A stretch of 64,000 bases of DNA, from positions 11,477-75,476 of the forward strand of contig CAKPMH010000003.1 in the NCBI GenBank assembly GCA_934167935.1, given 5' to 3'. How positions within the stretch are numbered: position 1 is the first letter of the stretch; every line of letters starts with the position of its first letter. Position numbers and translations under genes: made by a program. Source of the stretch: an uncultured Bacilli bacterium (GTDB lineage: Bacteria; Bacillota_I; Bacilli_A; RF39; UBA660). The notes below the pieces were generated by a model that saw nothing but the letters and a program-made list of their open reading frames with translations, did not search any database and was not told the origin of the DNA. Below are positions 52,934-61,165 of the stretch, piece by piece.

Positions 52934-54574
52934 ATGACAATTGAAGATAAAATTTCAAGTTTTATTAAGGACATGGGATATTTAAATAATGAACATGTTT
53001 TAGGTGTTTTCTTTTATGGAAGTTATTTAACAGGTTTAAATACAGAAAATTCTGATATAGATTTACATATTATATTTGACAATGAAGATCCTAATCATTT
53101 GGTTAGAGGAAACAAGATTATAGATAAAACAAGGATTGAATATTTTGAAAAACCACTTGATGATATCTATCGAACTATAAATGAAGATTATGTTAATCAA
53201 AATAATGCAACACTAACAATTTTTGGAACTTCAAAAATTGTTTACGCAAAAGATAATCAATTAAAAAAGTTACAGGAATATGTAATTAATAAATTTTCTA
53301 ATCCGTTATCGCCATTAAGTAATGATGAAGCTAGAGAATACGTATCTATTTTAAATAATAGAATGGAAAAACTTGAAAATTATGCAAAAACTGACAATCC
53401 ATATTTTGAACATTTATATCATTTAACAATTGATAAAATTAGAAGATTTTATCATAAATTGATGGGTATACCTAGAATAGAAACTTCTAAAGGATTTAAA
53501 ATATATACTGACTTAAAATATAGAAATGCATTTTGTATCAATAAAATTCCAGAACAATCCTTTATAGAAATGTATTTTAAATTAATTACAGATACTAGTT
53601 CAGATAAATTAAAAAAATATAACTTATTGAATAAATTATATGAATTTACAAAACGTGATGTAGTTTTAGAAAATGATTATAGAATACCTATTAAAAGTAG
53701 AAATATTGGCTTTGATACTACTATAATAGAACCAACTACAATTGAAAATCATGATATTATTGAAGTTCCACCAACTACATTGAAAAAAATATTAAAATTT
53801 ATTAAAGAAATGAATTATTTAAATAATGAACATTGCTTAGGAATAATAGTTTATGGAAGTAGTTTAACTGGCTTTAATACAAATGTTTCTGATATAGATT
53901 TACATGTAATATTTGATAATAATGAACCTGAACGTTTGATTAGAGGAAATAAAATGGTAGATAAAACAAGAGTAGAATATTTTGAAAAACCTATTAAAGA
54001 TATTTACTTAGAAATTGAAAATGGATATTCAAATCAAAATAATGCATCTTTTTCAATATTTGGTAAGGGTACAATAGTTTTTGAAAGAGATAATAAATTA
54101 AGTTTGTTACAACAGTATGCCTTAAATAGATTTTCAACACCTATGCCTTGTTTAAGTGAAGAAGATTCTAAAGAACAAGTGTCTATCATAAATAATAGGA
54201 TGGAAAAATTAGAAAAATTTGCTATTGATAATGATTCTAGATTTGAACATTTATCTCATTTAGTAATTGATAAAATTAGAAAATTTTACCATAAAAATAT
54301 TGGTATTTCTAAAATATCCACATCAAAAGTTTATAGAATTTATACCGATGAAGGTTATAGAAATTCCGTTTATAAAGAAAATCCAGACCAAGAATTTATT
54401 AATATGTATTTAAATTTAATCACAACAAATTGTATGGATAAATTAAAAAAATTATTGATGATTAAAGAATTTTATAACTATGCAACAAGAAATGTAAATT
54501 TAGAAAATGATTATAGAATTCTTATAAAAAGTAGAAATACACAAATTGTTAAAAAAGATGATTTTAAACATTAA
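52934..54574 (+). CDS. Tandem nucleotidyltransferase, two fused copies
   Basis: 546 residues made of two homologous halves (about 1-265 and 285-546). Each begins with a nucleotidyltransferase site: GSYLTGLNTENSDIDLHI (Gly-Ser 29-30, Asp 41 and 43) and GSSLTGFNTNVSDIDLHV (Gly-Ser 308-309, Asp 320 and 322), followed by the matching EYFEKP, QNNA and FEHL segments and the same C-terminal ENDYRI-IKSRN ending. Both active sites keep the GS and DxD residues. The family resembles aminoglycoside- or MNT-type polymerase-beta-like transferases, which move a nucleotide onto a small molecule or protein. The target is unknown. AGGTGATTGG precedes the start. Internal duplication is clear from sequence alone. 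Confidence 0.85.
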   Translation: MTIEDKISSFIKDMGYLNNEHVLGVFFYGSYLTGLNTENSDIDLHIIFDNEDPNHLVRGNKIIDKTRIEYFEKPLDDIYRTINEDYVNQNNATLTIFGTSKIVYAKDNQLKKLQEYVINKFSNPLSPLSNDEAREYVSILNNRMEKLENYAKTDNPYFEHLYHLTIDKIRRFYHKLMGIPRIETSKGFKIYTDLKYRNAFCINKIPEQSFIEMYFKLITDTSSDKLKKYNLLNKLYEFTKRDVVLENDYRIPIKSRNIGFDTTIIEPTTIENHDIIEVPPTTLKKILKFIKEMNYLNNEHCLGIIVYGSSLTGFNTNVSDIDLHVIFDNNEPERLIRGNKMVDKTRVEYFEKPIKDIYLEIENGYSNQNNASFSIFGKGTIVFERDNKLSLLQQYALNRFSTPMPCLSEEDSKEQVSIINNRMEKLEKFAIDNDSRFEHLSHLVIDKIRKFYHKNIGISKISTSKVYRIYTDEGYRNSVYKENPDQEFINMYLNLITTNCMDKLKKLLMIKEFYNYATRNVNLENDYRILIKSRNTQIVKKDDFKH

Positions 54575-54596
54575 TATTTATAATCATCTTTTTTTT
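54551..54596 (+). terminator. Terminator of the nucleotidyltransferase gene
   Basis: AAAAGATGATT pairs with AATCATCTTTT (from 54582) around an 18-base loop, with extra Ts. The left arm lies within the coding end. Confidence 0.7.
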
Positions 54597-54801
54597 AATT
54601 ATTATTTAAGAAATAAATACATGGTAAAAAAGTTATAATTAAGTAAAAATAACACATAAAATAAAATATTTATGTTATTTGAAAAGTCTATAAAATGATT
54701 TTTATTAAAAAAGTTTCTAATTATAATAATAAATTAGTGTTTATATAGTAAATTTACCTAAAATATAGTATAATCTTATTAAGAATTCAGAAGATGTAAG
54801 T

Positions 54802-55220
54802 ATGGAACATATAATGAAACTTTATGAATCTAGCTTTAATGATTTGAAATCTGGAAAGAAAAAAAGAATATAGACTTTATGACGATAAAAGAAAATTAGT
54901 TAGAGTTGGAGATACAATTAAATTTTTAAAACTTACTAATTTAGATGAAGAATTTATAGTAGATGTTAAAAATATAGAAACTTTTGATAATTGGTTTGAT
55001 TGCTATTCAAAATATTATGAAGAAGATTTCAAGGAAAGATATGCTAGTATTGATGCTGTTGTACAAGATACTTATGATGGTTGTTATTATTCTAAGGAAG
55101 AATCAGGAAAAAATGACATTAGCAATAATTGAAAGAATTGAAAATATAGAAGAAAAGGAACCATTTAATAATAGATATTATTTAACAGATTATTATAAAA
55201 AAATATTTGATGAATTTTAA
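54802..55220 (+). pseudogene. ASCH-domain protein, broken by two A-tract frameshifts
   Basis: Three frames join into one protein: MEHIMKLYESSFNDLKSGKK, then EYRLYDDKRKLVRVGDTIKF through TFDNWFDCYSKYYEEDF, then MTLAIIERIENIEEKEP to FDEF. The KxxEYRLYDDKR start and VGDTIKF are the hallmark of ASCH (PUA-like, RNA or nucleobase-binding) proteins. Each break sits at an A-run, A7 at 54859-54865 and A6 at 55108-55113, and in each case one A too many explains the shift. The repaired protein would be about 138 residues. Either the gene is dead, the errors are in the sequence, or slippage on the A-runs restores some product. Confidence 0.8.
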
Positions 55221-55235
55221 ATTAAGGAGTAATAG

Positions 55236-56384
55236 ATGAAAAATTATTTTTATAAAAAAGAATATAAATATATGTATTTAAGTATATTTTTTTACAATTT
55301 TGCAAACGCTTTAATAGAAACTTTTGGAACAGTTATGCTTTATAAAGCAGGATTACCAATTTATTCAATTTTGTTAATATATGGTTTAAGATTTCTTATT
55401 ACAGGACTTATAACTCCATTATTTATAATAATATCAAGCAAGATTGGCGTTGCAAAATGCATGTTAATTTCAAATATCTTTAATATTATAAATTCATATT
55501 TTATGTTAAATAGTGAAAGTCTATTTACTAATATTATAATTTTTGTAATATCAATGGGATTAATGGGACTTTCAAATCCATCATCTGATTCATTATCTAG
55601 TAAGTATGTAAAAAGTGAACATAGAGGTAAATTTAATAGTTTATATTTTATAAGTAAAATATTAGGAGTAGTTTTAGCAAGTATTTTTGTAGTCTACGGT
55701 GTTATAAGCAATAATATATTAACTTTATTTATTTTAATTGTTATTGCCTTTATATTACAATATGTTATGATTTTGCAGATTGATTATAAACCACAAAAAA
55801 AATCTGGTACATTTAATGCTAGCATTAAATATTTATTATATAGTAAGAGTAAATATAAAATTATATATGCATTAAGAACTTTTCATATAATAGAAAGATT
55901 ATTTATTCCATTATATTTATATATAATATTACAAGATTTTAAAGCATTTTCATTAGTAATAGTAGTATCATTAATATTTCAAATTACTACAGTTACATTA
56001 ATTGGAAAATATACTGATAAAGATATTAAAAAATCAAACAATTTAGTATCTATTATGAAAATTTTTATAACAACAATTTATTTATTTGTAAAAAATAAAA
56101 TGATAATTTCTGTTAATAAAACAATTGGCGATAATTTGGAAAAGGTTTATGAAACATCAATACAAACTTCAATACAAAATATTATAAAAGAATCAAAAGA
56201 GGATAATGATTTATTATCATCAGTTGGACAAATGAGTTTGTGTTTTACAGAAGTTATAATATTAGGTATTTTATCTATTGTTTCAAAATTTATTGGTAAA
56301 AATATATTTTATATAATATTTATATTATCAATAATTTCTACTATAGCAATAAATATTGAAATAAAAAAAGAAACACATAATTAA
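55236..56384 (+). CDS. MFS-type transporter, second copy type
   Basis: 382 residues with about 10-12 helices. LIYGLRFLITGLITPLFIIISSKIG and SSKYVKSEHRGKFNSLYFISKILG match the MFS loop 2-3 and 4-5 pattern. ATTAAGGAG precedes the start, 15 bases after the broken ASCH gene. It differs from the MFS at 51600. The central loop after helix 6 (PQKKSGTFNASIKYLLYSKS) is basic. The substrate is unknown. Confidence 0.78.
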   Translation: MKNYFYKKEYKYMYLSIFFYNFANALIETFGTVMLYKAGLPIYSILLIYGLRFLITGLITPLFIIISSKIGVAKCMLISNIFNIINSYFMLNSESLFTNIIIFVISMGLMGLSNPSSDSLSSKYVKSEHRGKFNSLYFISKILGVVLASIFVVYGVISNNILTLFILIVIAFILQYVMILQIDYKPQKKSGTFNASIKYLLYSKSKYKIIYALRTFHIIERLFIPLYLYIILQDFKAFSLVIVVSLIFQITTVTLIGKYTDKDIKKSNNLVSIMKIFITTIYLFVKNKMIISVNKTIGDNLEKVYETSIQTSIQNIIKESKEDNDLLSSVGQMSLCFTEVIILGILSIVSKFIGKNIFYIIFILSIISTIAINIEIKKETHN

Positions 56385-56464
56385 ATTTATATATATTTTT
56401 TACTTTTAAATTTAAATATTATTAATAATTTATTAAAGATGTAATTAAGGATTAGGTGAGTTAA

Positions 56465-56875
56465 GTGAAAAAGATAGTAATATCAGGAAGTAGTAAACTT
56501 CAAGATAAAGTAAACTATTGGTTAGATTATTTTAGAAATAATGATTATGAGATATTGGATTATCCAAAATTAATTTCACAAGATGATTATATTAAGAAAT
56601 TACCAAAAGTTTATAAAGATTTTTATACTGCATTAGAAAATACAGATGTATATTTTTTGATGAATGAAGAAAAAAATGGTATTAAGGGATATATTGGTGC
56701 AAGTTCAATAGCAGAATTAACCTATGTAGTAATATTAAATTTAATACATAGTAAAAATATTAAAATATATATTTTAAATATGCCTAGTGAAGATGTATCA
56801 TCTTATGACGAAATCAAATTTTGGCTAGATATGGGTTGGATTCAAATATTTGATGGATATAAGAAAGATGAATAA
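56465..56875 (+). CDS. Nucleoside 2-deoxyribosyltransferase-like protein
   Basis: 136 residues with a short Rossmann-like fold: VVISG-type start (KKIVISGSSKLQDKVNYWL), then YTALENTDVYFLMNEEKNG, YIGASSIAELTYVVILN and IYILNMPSE. The GxxSxxE arrangement (GASSIAELTY) with DVYF is the pattern of NDT-like proteins, where the Glu is the nucleophile that forms the deoxyribosyl intermediate. It may instead be a noncatalytic relative. It belongs with the nucleotide-acting genes around it. AGGTGAG precedes the GTG start. Confidence 0.65.
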   Translation: MKKIVISGSSKLQDKVNYWLDYFRNNDYEILDYPKLISQDDYIKKLPKVYKDFYTALENTDVYFLMNEEKNGIKGYIGASSIAELTYVVILNLIHSKNIKIYILNMPSEDVSSYDEIKFWLDMGWIQIFDGYKKDE

Positions 56876-57002
56876 ATATAATTTATTAAAATAGTTTACA
56901 AAAAATCAATCAAATGATTGATTTTATTAAAATTGTATTGATACTATATATATTTAAGATTATTTAGATTACATTAAAATTAAAAATAATATAATAGTTT
57001 TT

Positions 57003-57641
57003 TTATTTAGATTTTCTTTTTTCTTCAATACTTTCAAATCCATAAACAGGACTATTATAATTTCTTTCAAATAATCTTTCAGCCATTTCTTTATTTTTAA
57101 ATCGACTATTTGATAGTATATAATTTTTATAGTTTTTAGGATTATATTCATTAATTTTAAAATAATCTTTTTTATAATACAGACTAAAGAATAAATCTGT
57201 TAAATCTAAATCTACAAGAGTAGAAAATCCACTTTGATAGCAATATTCAGCAACTCTTTTAACACAATCATTAAAGTGAAATCCACCAATTACTATTTCA
57301 TCAAAGTTTCCTAATTGTTCTATTAAATACTTTTCACTAGGATATTTAATATATTTCTCTTGATTTTTACTATCATCATGATTATGACCACTAGCTTCTT
57401 TAAAAGTTACATCAGTATAAATTATTTTATCAGTAGGTAAAGGGTTAATTCCATAAATATTTTTATCTGGGTAAATGACATAAACAATTTGATATCCTTC
57501 ATCCCTGTATCTTTTTTGTATACATTCATTTAATATTTTGTATGGATTTTCTCTTTCCATTTGTTGTAAATATTCTTCTGAAAATTCAAAAAAACGATTA
57601 TATTCTTTAATAGGGTATAAATATAAAAAGACTTTTTTCAT
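57003..57641 (-). CDS. Unknown cytosolic protein, 212 aa
   Basis: I recognise no family with confidence. It is a soluble alpha/beta protein with repeated strand-like segments (VYVIYPDKNIYGI, FDEIVIGGFHFNDCVKRVAEYC, FSTLVDLDLTDLFF) that resemble a Rossmann-like or isochorismatase-type core, including a possible catalytic Cys in NDCVKRV. AGGTGATTACTT precedes the start. The gene is transcribed opposite to its neighbours and has its own upstream AT-rich region. Confidence 0.65.
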   Translation of the reverse strand: MKKVFLYLYPIKEYNRFFEFSEEYLQQMERENPYKILNECIQKRYRDEGYQIVYVIYPDKNIYGINPLPTDKIIYTDVTFKEASGHNHDDSKNQEKYIKYPSEKYLIEQLGNFDEIVIGGFHFNDCVKRVAEYCYQSGFSTLVDLDLTDLFFSLYYKKDYFKINEYNPKNYKNYILSNSRFKNKEMAERLFERNYNSPVYGFESIEEKRKSK

Positions 57642-57799
57642 AAGTAATCACCTGTATATATTCTACCACATTTAAACTATTTGTTAGCAATAAAGTATAT
57701 TTACTTTAATATTTTATTTTTAATATAAATATAGAAAATTTTGTTATTTTATAGTATAATTTTATACATAGTATATAATTAGATAAGAGGTGTTTACAA

Positions 57800-58522
57800 A
57801 TGTTTATTAATTATGCACATAGGGGTGCTTCAGAATATGCACCAGAAAATACAATGTCTGCATTTGATATGGCATTAGAGTTAGGAGCAAATGGGATTGA
57901 ATTAGATTTACAAATGACAAAAGATGGAAAGATTGTCATTTTTCATGATAATAAAATCGACAATAAATCTAATAAAAAAGGTGAAATAAAAGATTATACA
58001 TATCAAGAATTATTAAATTTTGATTTTGGAAGTTGGTTTAACTTAAAATATAAGGGTGAAAAAATTGTTCTATTTGAAGATTTTGCAAAGAAATTTTTAT
58101 CAAAAAAAATGACTTTTGCTATAGAACTAAAAGAAGAAGGAATAGAAAAAGAAACTTTAAATATTATAAAAAAATATGCAACACATGATAATATTTATAT
58201 TACATCGTTTAAATATAAAGCACTTGAAAATATGAGGAAAATTGACTCAAATATAAAATTATCTTGGTTGATACAAGAAAAAATTAATAAAAATAATATA
58301 GATAAACTATTAAAAATTAGTGGAACTCAAATTTGCCCTAAAGCGGATAATGTAACAAAAGATGATATAGAACTAGCTAATAAAAGCGGACTTAGAGTAA
58401 GACTTTGGGGTGTTTTAAATGAAGAAATAATGGAAAATGTTTATAAGTTTGACATAGATGGAATGACTGTTAATTTTCCAGATAAGCTTAAACATTTAAT
58501 GGAAGTAAACAACAATAATTAA
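57800..58522 (+). CDS. Glycerophosphodiester phosphodiesterase
   Basis: 240 residues of the GDPD family, which cleaves glycerophosphodiesters to glycerol-3-phosphate and an alcohol. Key residues are present: NYAHRGASEYAPENTMSAF (first His and Arg, Glu), IELDLQMTKDGKIVIFHDNKID (Glu, Asp and second His) and FAIELKEE (Glu for metal). It ends with the typical VRLWGVLNEEIM segment. No signal peptide, so it acts inside the cell. AGAGGTG precedes the start. GlpQ/UgpQ-like, but the exact substrate is not shown. Confidence 0.92.
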   Translation: MFINYAHRGASEYAPENTMSAFDMALELGANGIELDLQMTKDGKIVIFHDNKIDNKSNKKGEIKDYTYQELLNFDFGSWFNLKYKGEKIVLFEDFAKKFLSKKMTFAIELKEEGIEKETLNIIKKYATHDNIYITSFKYKALENMRKIDSNIKLSWLIQEKINKNNIDKLLKISGTQICPKADNVTKDDIELANKSGLRVRLWGVLNEEIMENVYKFDIDGMTVNFPDKLKHLMEVNNNN

Positions 58523-58724
58523 AATATTAAAAGACAATATTATTTATGAGACTGAAAAATTTATAATAGGTGGGTTCATAAATGTCACATATCTAAAAAA
58601 GAGTTATATAACTAAATAAAGTATTAGATTTATCTTCCAAAGAAACGAAAAAATAAAAATTTAAATAGAAATAATCCAACTTTTTCATATACATTTATAT
58701 GTAAAAATTAAAAACTCAAATTAA
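58523..58724. other. Noncoding gap after the GDPD gene
   Basis: No gene or clear signal is visible up to the hairpin structure at 58725. Confidence 0.4.
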
Positions 58725-58790
58725 AAAACTCTGTTCTACATAAACCTTTCACGTACTAAATGTGAAGCTTCATATTGAACAGAGTTTTTT
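58725..58790 (+). ncRNA. Nested-hairpin RNA element ending in a T-run
   Basis: AAAACTCTGTTC (58725-58736) pairs perfectly with GAACAGAGTTTT (58777-58788), 12 bp, enclosing a second hairpin (TTCAC at 58748-58752 with GTGAA at 58762-58766). Two more Ts follow. It may be a large terminator or the end of a small RNA. No open frame accounts for it. Confidence 0.5.
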
Positions 58791-58825
58791 ATATGGCAGT
58801 AGTACTATTTTTAATAGTAATTATC

Positions 58826-58855
58826 AATACTAGTATACTTATACTAGTATTTTTC
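58826..58855 (+). terminator. Perfect inverted repeat with T tail
   Basis: AATACTAGTATA (58826-58837) and TATACTAGTATT (58840-58851) form a 12-bp stem with a 2-base gap, followed by Ts on the plus strand. It lies just beyond the XRE gene end, and each arm is itself centred on ACTAGT. Confidence 0.55.
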
Positions 58856-58862
58856 ATGTAAA

Positions 58863-59105
58863 TTATTGCTTTTCATTTTCGTTAAATAATTCTTTAATAT
58901 CAATATTTAATACTAATGCTAATCTCCATAATGTTCCTAATGAAAATGTTTGATGATTTTTACTTTCAATATTAGATATAAATTGTGTAGAATATGACAT
59001 CATTTCAGCAAGTTTTTCTTGTGTAATACCTTTTTCTTTTCTTATTTTTTTAATATTTTTACTTACTAATTCATAGACATAGTTTTCATCGTTTCTATCA
59101 AACAT
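58863..59105 (-). CDS. XRE-family HTH regulator
   Basis: 80 residues, essentially only a Cro/C1-type HTH: KNIKKIRKEKGITQEKLAEMMSYSTQFISNIESKNHQTFSLGTLWRLALVLNIDIKELF, here spanning residues 14-72. ATG 59105 is preferred (GGTGATGAAT in front); an in-frame ATG two codons earlier is possible. It diverges from the TM2 and Ltp-like genes across a gap carrying a palindromic operator at 59183, so it probably represses that pair and perhaps itself. Confidence 0.9.
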   Translation of the reverse strand: MFDRNDENYVYELVSKNIKKIRKEKGITQEKLAEMMSYSTQFISNIESKNHQTFSLGTLWRLALVLNIDIKELFNENEKQ

Positions 59106-59182
59106 ATTCATCACCGCCAATGTCACTTTTATAAACAAAATTATCTTCTATAAATAATTTTCTCATTTTTTACAAAAAATAT

Positions 59183-59203
59183 ACTTACTCTATTCGAGTA
59201 AGT
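59183..59203. promoter_or_regulatory. Palindromic operator between the XRE gene and the TM2 gene
   Basis: ACTTACTC (59183-59190) and GAGTAAGT (59196-59203) form a perfect 8-base inverted repeat with a 5-base centre. It covers the -35 position of the promoter at 59206-59214, the right place for repression by the divergent XRE protein. Confidence 0.65.
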
Positions 59204-59205
59204 TG

Positions 59206-59214
59206 TGTTATAAT
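59206..59214 (+). promoter_or_regulatory. Extended -10 promoter of the TM2/Ltp pair
   Basis: TGTTATAAT: TGn followed by a consensus TATAAT (59209-59214). The leader to the start codon is about 85 bases. Confidence 0.65.
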
Positions 59215-59305
59215 AGATTTAGAGATAAATTAACTTTATCTTCAATTAAAAAGTACGCTAGTATAGGTAGTTTTTGATTTTGTGTAGTGAAAGGAGGTAG
59301 AAAGT

Positions 59306-59668
59306 ATGGCTGGTGAAAGTAAGTTTTGTGAGTTTTGTGGAAATGAAGTTCATATTGATGCTGTTATGTGTCCGAAATGTGGTAGACAATTAGAAGAATT
59401 AAAAACTGATAAAAGTAATAGCAATCCTCAAGTTGTTATCAATAATAGTAATCAAATAAATGGTCCTATAGTTCGTGGTGCTAAAGAGTGTGATAAATGG
59501 ATTTCATTTTTGTTATGCCTTTTCTTAGGTGCACTTGGTGCTCATAAATTTTATGAAGGAAAATCTGGATTGGGAATATTGTATATATTCACTTTTGGAT
59601 TGTTTTTTATAGGATGGTTTATAGATCTTATAGTAATACTATGTAAGCCAAACCCATATTACGTTTAG
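59306..59668 (+). CDS. Zinc-ribbon TM2-domain membrane protein
   Basis: 120 residues. An N-terminal zinc ribbon (CEFCG, then CPKCG, residues 8-25), an Asn/Ser-rich linker, and a TM2 domain: FLLCLFLGALGAHKFYEGKS and GILYIFTFGLFFIGWFIDLI, two helices joined by the characteristic GxHxFYxG turn. AAAGGAGGT precedes the start. The function of TM2 proteins is unknown. It is co-transcribed with the next gene, which begins with the same type of zinc ribbon. Confidence 0.85.
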   Translation: MAGESKFCEFCGNEVHIDAVMCPKCGRQLEELKTDKSNSNPQVVINNSNQINGPIVRGAKECDKWISFLLCLFLGALGAHKFYEGKSGLGILYIFTFGLFFIGWFIDLIVILCKPNPYYV

Positions 59669-59677
59669 GAGGTAAAA

Positions 59678-60559
59678 ATGGAAGATAAAAAATTTTGTAA
59701 ATTTTGTGGAGAACAAATAGATAAAGAAGGGATTGTTTGCCCTAAATGTGGTAGACAATTACAGATTATAAAAAATAAACAAGAAAAAAAGATTGATAAC
59801 AAAGAAGCTAATAATGTTACTAAAACTAAATTTTACGAACAAGCTTGGTTTATGTGGGTAATGTTAATTTTCTTTGCACCTGTCGGAATATTCTTTATGT
59901 GGAAATTTCATCCTGAGATGAAGAAGAACACCAAAATAATATTAACTATTGTATTTGCAATATTATTTATAATTATTATTACTTCAAATAGTAGTGAAAC
60001 TGATGATAATTCACAAAGTACTACTAAATATCAAACAAACAAAAAAGTTGAAGTAACAGTTGTTGATTTTAGTTCTATGAAGAGGACTGATATTGATAAT
60101 TGGTGTACCGAAAAAAAAGTAAATTGTAATATAACTGATGAATATTCTGATACAGTTTCTAAAGGTTCATTTGTCAGTCAAAGTATTAGTGCAAATACGA
60201 CAATATATGAAGGCGACAAAATTAATATCGCATATTCTTTAGGGAAAAAACCATCTGTAGAATATACAAATGCTTTAAAAAAGGCTGAATCATACTCAAA
60301 AACTATGCATATGTCAAAAAAAGCAATATATGATCAACTTACATCTAAATATGGAGAACAATTTACAGCTGATGCTGCTCAATATGCAATTGATAATATG
60401 AATGCAGATTGGAACGCTAATGCTTTAGCTAAAGCAAAATCTTATCAAAATACAATGAATATGTCTAAAAGTGCAATATATGATCAATTAACATCTGAAT
60501 ATGGAGAACAATTTACAGCTAAAGAAGCTCAATATGCAATTGACCATTTAGATGATTAA
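59678..60559 (+). CDS. Zinc-ribbon membrane protein with PASTA-like and two Ltp repeats
   Basis: 293 residues. A zinc ribbon (CKFCG and CPKCG, 5-25), two helices (about 52-70 and 85-103), a PASTA-like domain (VEVTVVDFSSMKRTDIDNWC to INIAYSLG, about 127-195), then two repeats of about 47 residues (about 200-293) with ALKKAESYSKTMHMSKKAIYD / QLTSKYGEQFTADAAQYAI and AKAKSYQNTMNMSKSAIYDQ / LTSEYGEQFTAKEAQYAI. These are host cell surface-exposed lipoprotein (Ltp) repeats; in phage TP-J34 of Streptococcus the Ltp protein blocks phage DNA entry. Here the anchor is a membrane helix rather than a lipobox. A phage-exclusion role is possible but inferred. Confidence 0.82.
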   Translation: MEDKKFCKFCGEQIDKEGIVCPKCGRQLQIIKNKQEKKIDNKEANNVTKTKFYEQAWFMWVMLIFFAPVGIFFMWKFHPEMKKNTKIILTIVFAILFIIIITSNSSETDDNSQSTTKYQTNKKVEVTVVDFSSMKRTDIDNWCTEKKVNCNITDEYSDTVSKGSFVSQSISANTTIYEGDKINIAYSLGKKPSVEYTNALKKAESYSKTMHMSKKAIYDQLTSKYGEQFTADAAQYAIDNMNADWNANALAKAKSYQNTMNMSKSAIYDQLTSEYGEQFTAKEAQYAIDHLDD

Positions 60560-60794
60560 GTGAAAAAAGGCAGTTCTGAGTCATAATGACTTATAATTGT
60601 CTTTTTTTTCACGTCTTTATTAAAATTATTAATATTATCTTGCATAACTTTTGGTCTTCCTTTTATAATTTTACAACATTTATCATACTTATTAAGTATT
60701 TTAATTTTTAGTTGATATTCTAATATTATTTCATTCTTTTCATCATCAATTTTTTATATATTTCATAAACTGAGGTTTCAAAATATTCATTCAT
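60556..60794 (-). pseudogene. Possible decayed minus-strand gene after the Ltp gene
   Basis: The minus strand reads MNEYFETSVYEIYKK from 60794, then after a shift in an A-run continues DDEKNEIILEYQLKIKILNK and CCKIIKGRPKVMQDNINNFN to a stop at 60556. The composition is protein-like and the break is at an A-tract, like other pseudogenes here. It reads through the Ltp terminator, which argues against a real gene. No family is recognised. Confidence 0.3.
60560..60612 (+). terminator. Terminator of the TM2/Ltp pair
   Basis: GTGAAAAAAGGCAGTT (60560-60575) pairs with AATTGTCTTTTTTTTCAC (60595-60612), with an inner GTCAT/ATGAC hairpin. A long, T-rich stem. Confidence 0.75.
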
Positions 60795-61145
60795 TTTATT
60801 TAGGCTAAATAGTATAAACAGATTTGTCGATAAAGTACAAAGATTATTTGAAACTTCAAATAGTAAAATTAGTTCTGTAAGGATAATATAAATTAATGTA
60901 AAAATGAATTATTATAATTACAATTTAATAAAATTGGAGAAATAAATGATATAATAGTTATGAAGGCTGTGATTACAAGATTTTGACATAGTATTCTCAT
61001 TAAATTATGTTAGAACAATCATAATAGTTAAATAATTTACAAATAATAAACTTAATGTAATTGAGTTTTTTAAAATGAATTATTGCTAATGTTTAAGACT
61101 AAATTTTATCGATAACAATAATTAATTAGTATTTTAAATATTAAA
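60795..61145. other. Gap before the 901-aa gene, no feature found
   Basis: AT-rich sequence without an open frame of useful length or a convincing promoter; the next ribosome site is AGGTGGTG just before 61166. Confidence 0.4.
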
Positions 61146-61165
61146 TTTGATCAGGTGGTGAAAAA

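Noticed and set aside
54984..55220. A separate 78-residue gene in this frame
   Set aside because: Its first part overlaps the better ASCH frame and is not protein-like. Only its end belongs to the broken ASCH gene.
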